A stretch of 64,000 bases of DNA from Meghimatium bilineatum. Its lineage: Eukaryota; Mollusca; Gastropoda; Stylommatophora; Philomycidae. The notes beneath the pieces were generated by a model, which searched no databases, was not told the origin of the DNA, and saw only the letters and a program-made list of their open reading frames with translations. The DNA is taken from contig CM067310.1 in assembly GCA_034231615.1 (NCBI GenBank), positions 7,300,010 to 7,364,009 of the forward strand, given 5' to 3'. The translations under genes and the position numbers were made by a program. Positions 39,101 to 42,100 of the stretch are shown one piece after another. The first letter of the stretch is position 1, and each line of letters starts with the position of its first letter.

Positions 39101-42100
39101 TAGGTTGGTTAATACATCAAATAAATTGATAGAAATAAAAAAAAAATTTTGCCAGACGCGAGTTCTCCATACGCACAAGATGACCTGCCTAGTTTGCTTG
39201 CACCTTCATAAGTATTGTGTGGATGCTTATTGAGTTTGATTTTTCCAAGACCTGGTAGTCTGGTACTTTATCCCACCAATGGATGTTTAGTAATTTACGT
39301 AGGCAGGTAAGATGGAAATGATTTAATTTTCTTGCATGTCTAGCATACACTGTCCACGTTTCGCAAGCGTATAGTAGGGTTGTTTAACAGCAGCATGATA
39401 TACTTGAAGTTTGGTGGTTGTTCTTATATCTCTTCTGTCCCATACATTGTTGCGTAATCTGCCAAATACAGCACTAGCTTTTGCCAGTCTACTGTTAATT
39501 TCCACATCACATTGTCTATTGTTAATTATCACATCTCGTTGTCCATACTACCCTGCCACTAAAACGCACTTTTAATTTTCAAAACAACTGCTCATTGTTA
39601 GTATATCATCCATCTCTTTATATCATCCATCTCTTTATATCATCCATCTCTTTATATCATCCATCTCTTTATATCATCCATCTCTTTATATGATTCATCT
39701 CTTTATATCATCCATCTCTTTATATGATTCATCTCTTTATATCATCCATCTCTGTATATCATTCATCTCTTTATATCATCCATCTCTTTATATGATTCAT
39801 CTCTTTATATCAGCCATCTCTTTATATCAGCCATCTCTTTATATGATTCATCTCTTTATATCAGCCATCTCTTTATATCAGCCATCTCTTTATATCATCC
39901 ATCTCTTTATATCATCCATCTCTTTATATGATTCATCTCTTTATATCATCCATCTCTTTATATGATTCATCTCTTTATATCATCCATCTCTTTATATCAT
40001 TCATCTCTTTATATCATCCATCTCTTTATATGATTCATCTCTTTATATCATCCATCTCTTTATATCACCCATCCATCTCACTTGTCTGTGTCCTTGTCTT
40101 CCTTATTGTGTTCTTCATCACAATTTTTGCACATTCCTTAGGTTGCCCTTCTCAGAGCACACGCTGGAGATCATCTCATCCTAGGCTTAGCCAAGCGATC
40201 TCTACCGTTGTCCGAGGTACTGCTTCTGTGCAATGACTCAGTGATAACGCGAATGAATGCAGATCTGGATATGAGGCACATAGCTTTTCGGATATTGGAT
40301 GAGCTTGTGACTCCAATGAGGGATATCCAGGTGGATGATTCTGAATATGCTTGTTTGAAAGCGCTTGTGTTTTTTGATCCAGGTGAGTGATGTATGTTGT
40401 GAGATCGCATTTGTAGGGCTGAAATAATTGTAGATTGAGAGAGTTGTAGGATGGAGATAGTTGTAGATTGAGAGAGTTGTAGGACAGTTAGTTGTAGATT
40501 GAGAGAGTTGTAGGACAGTTAGTTGTAGATTTAGAGAGTTGTAGGACATTTAACTGTAGACTGAGTGTTGTAGGATTGAGTTAGTTGTAGATTGTAGTAC
40601 TGAGATAGTTGTTGATTTTAGGATTGAGAAAGCTGTAGATTGACAGAATTGTAGGACAGTTAGTTGTAGATTGAGTGTTGGAGGACAGTTAGTTGTAGAT
40701 TTAGAGTGTTGTAGGACATTTAACTGTAGATTGAGTGTTGTAGGACAGTTAGTTGTAGATTGAGAGAGTTGTAGGACAGTTAGTTGTAGATTTAGAGTGT
40801 TGTAGGACATTTAACTGTAGATTGAGTGTTGTAGGACAGTTAGTTCTAGATTGAGATAGTTGTAGGACTGAGTTAGTTGTAGATTGAGATAGTTGTTAAG
40901 TGAGAGAGCTTGGGGTCTGAGATAGTTGTATATTTAAAGGTGTAGGACTGAGATAATTGAAGGAGTGAGAGTTGTACGACTGAGATAGTTGTAGGACTGA
41001 GATAGTTGTAGATTTAAAGGTGTAGGACTGAGATAGTTGTAGATTTAAAGGTGTAGGACTGAGATAGTTATAGGACTGAGATAGTTATAGGACTGAGATA
41101 GTTGTAGGACTGAGATAGTTGTAGGACTGAGATAGTTGTAGGACTGAGATAGTTGTAGGACTGAGATAGTTATAGGACTGAGATAGTTGTAGGACTGAGA
41201 TAGTTATAGGACTGAGATAGTTGTAGGACTGAGATAGGACTCAGTTGTAGGACTGAGATAGTTGAAGGACTGAGAGTTGTACGACTGAGATAGTTGAAGG
41301 ACTGAGATAGTTGAAGGACTGAGATAGTTGAAGGACTGAGAGTTGTACGACTGAGATAGTTATAGGACTGAGATAGGTGTAGATTTTGTTTACAAAGTGG
41401 ATTTTTTGTGTAGATACCTGGGGATTATCGCTTGAACCTACGGAGTTACGTGTTATGGGTGGTACTCTCGGCAATCAGCATGCCATTTTGTTGAGAGGGA
41501 CAGAGTACATATGGGATAAAATGAGTACAGTGAGTCAATCCTCTACACATTTTCAAGCATTCAGACAAATATAAAATCCATATTTCTGTCCAAGGATGTG
41601 TAAACAATGTAAGGAGTTTGGGGGACAAGGATGTGATTGATTAATTGAGAGTTATAGGCAGAAAGATTGTAAATTATTTCAACTAGGGGAGGTACTGGAA
41701 ACTGTTACTACCCCTCATATCTTACCGGTATGTTCTCTAACCATCACAGTTTTATTTACATTCACAGTTGCCAATGGCTTGACCAATGTGGCTAAGGTCA
41801 AACAGTTCCGTTACCAAGTGCAGGTGCACCTTGAAGATTACATCAATGACCGCCAGTTTGACAGTCGAGGTAGATTCGGAGAAATTTTACTTTTGTTGCC
41901 ATCGTTACAGAGCATCAGTTTGAAGATGATTGAATATATCCAGTTCATCAAGATGTTTGGCATGGCCAAGGTTGATGACCTTCTCCAGGAGATGTTACTA
42001 AGTGGTCAGTACAAGATCATTGATTTAGATTTTATTCTCATTCTGTCTACTTTTCCCAGTTCCGTAGGAGCAATATTAAATGTAGCACTATCATAGCCAC

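Noticed and set aside
41386..41574. Possible extra HNF4 exon in intron 5
   Set aside because: HNF4 exons 5 and 6 join in phase and match the family without an insertion, so an exon here would disrupt the ligand-binding domain.
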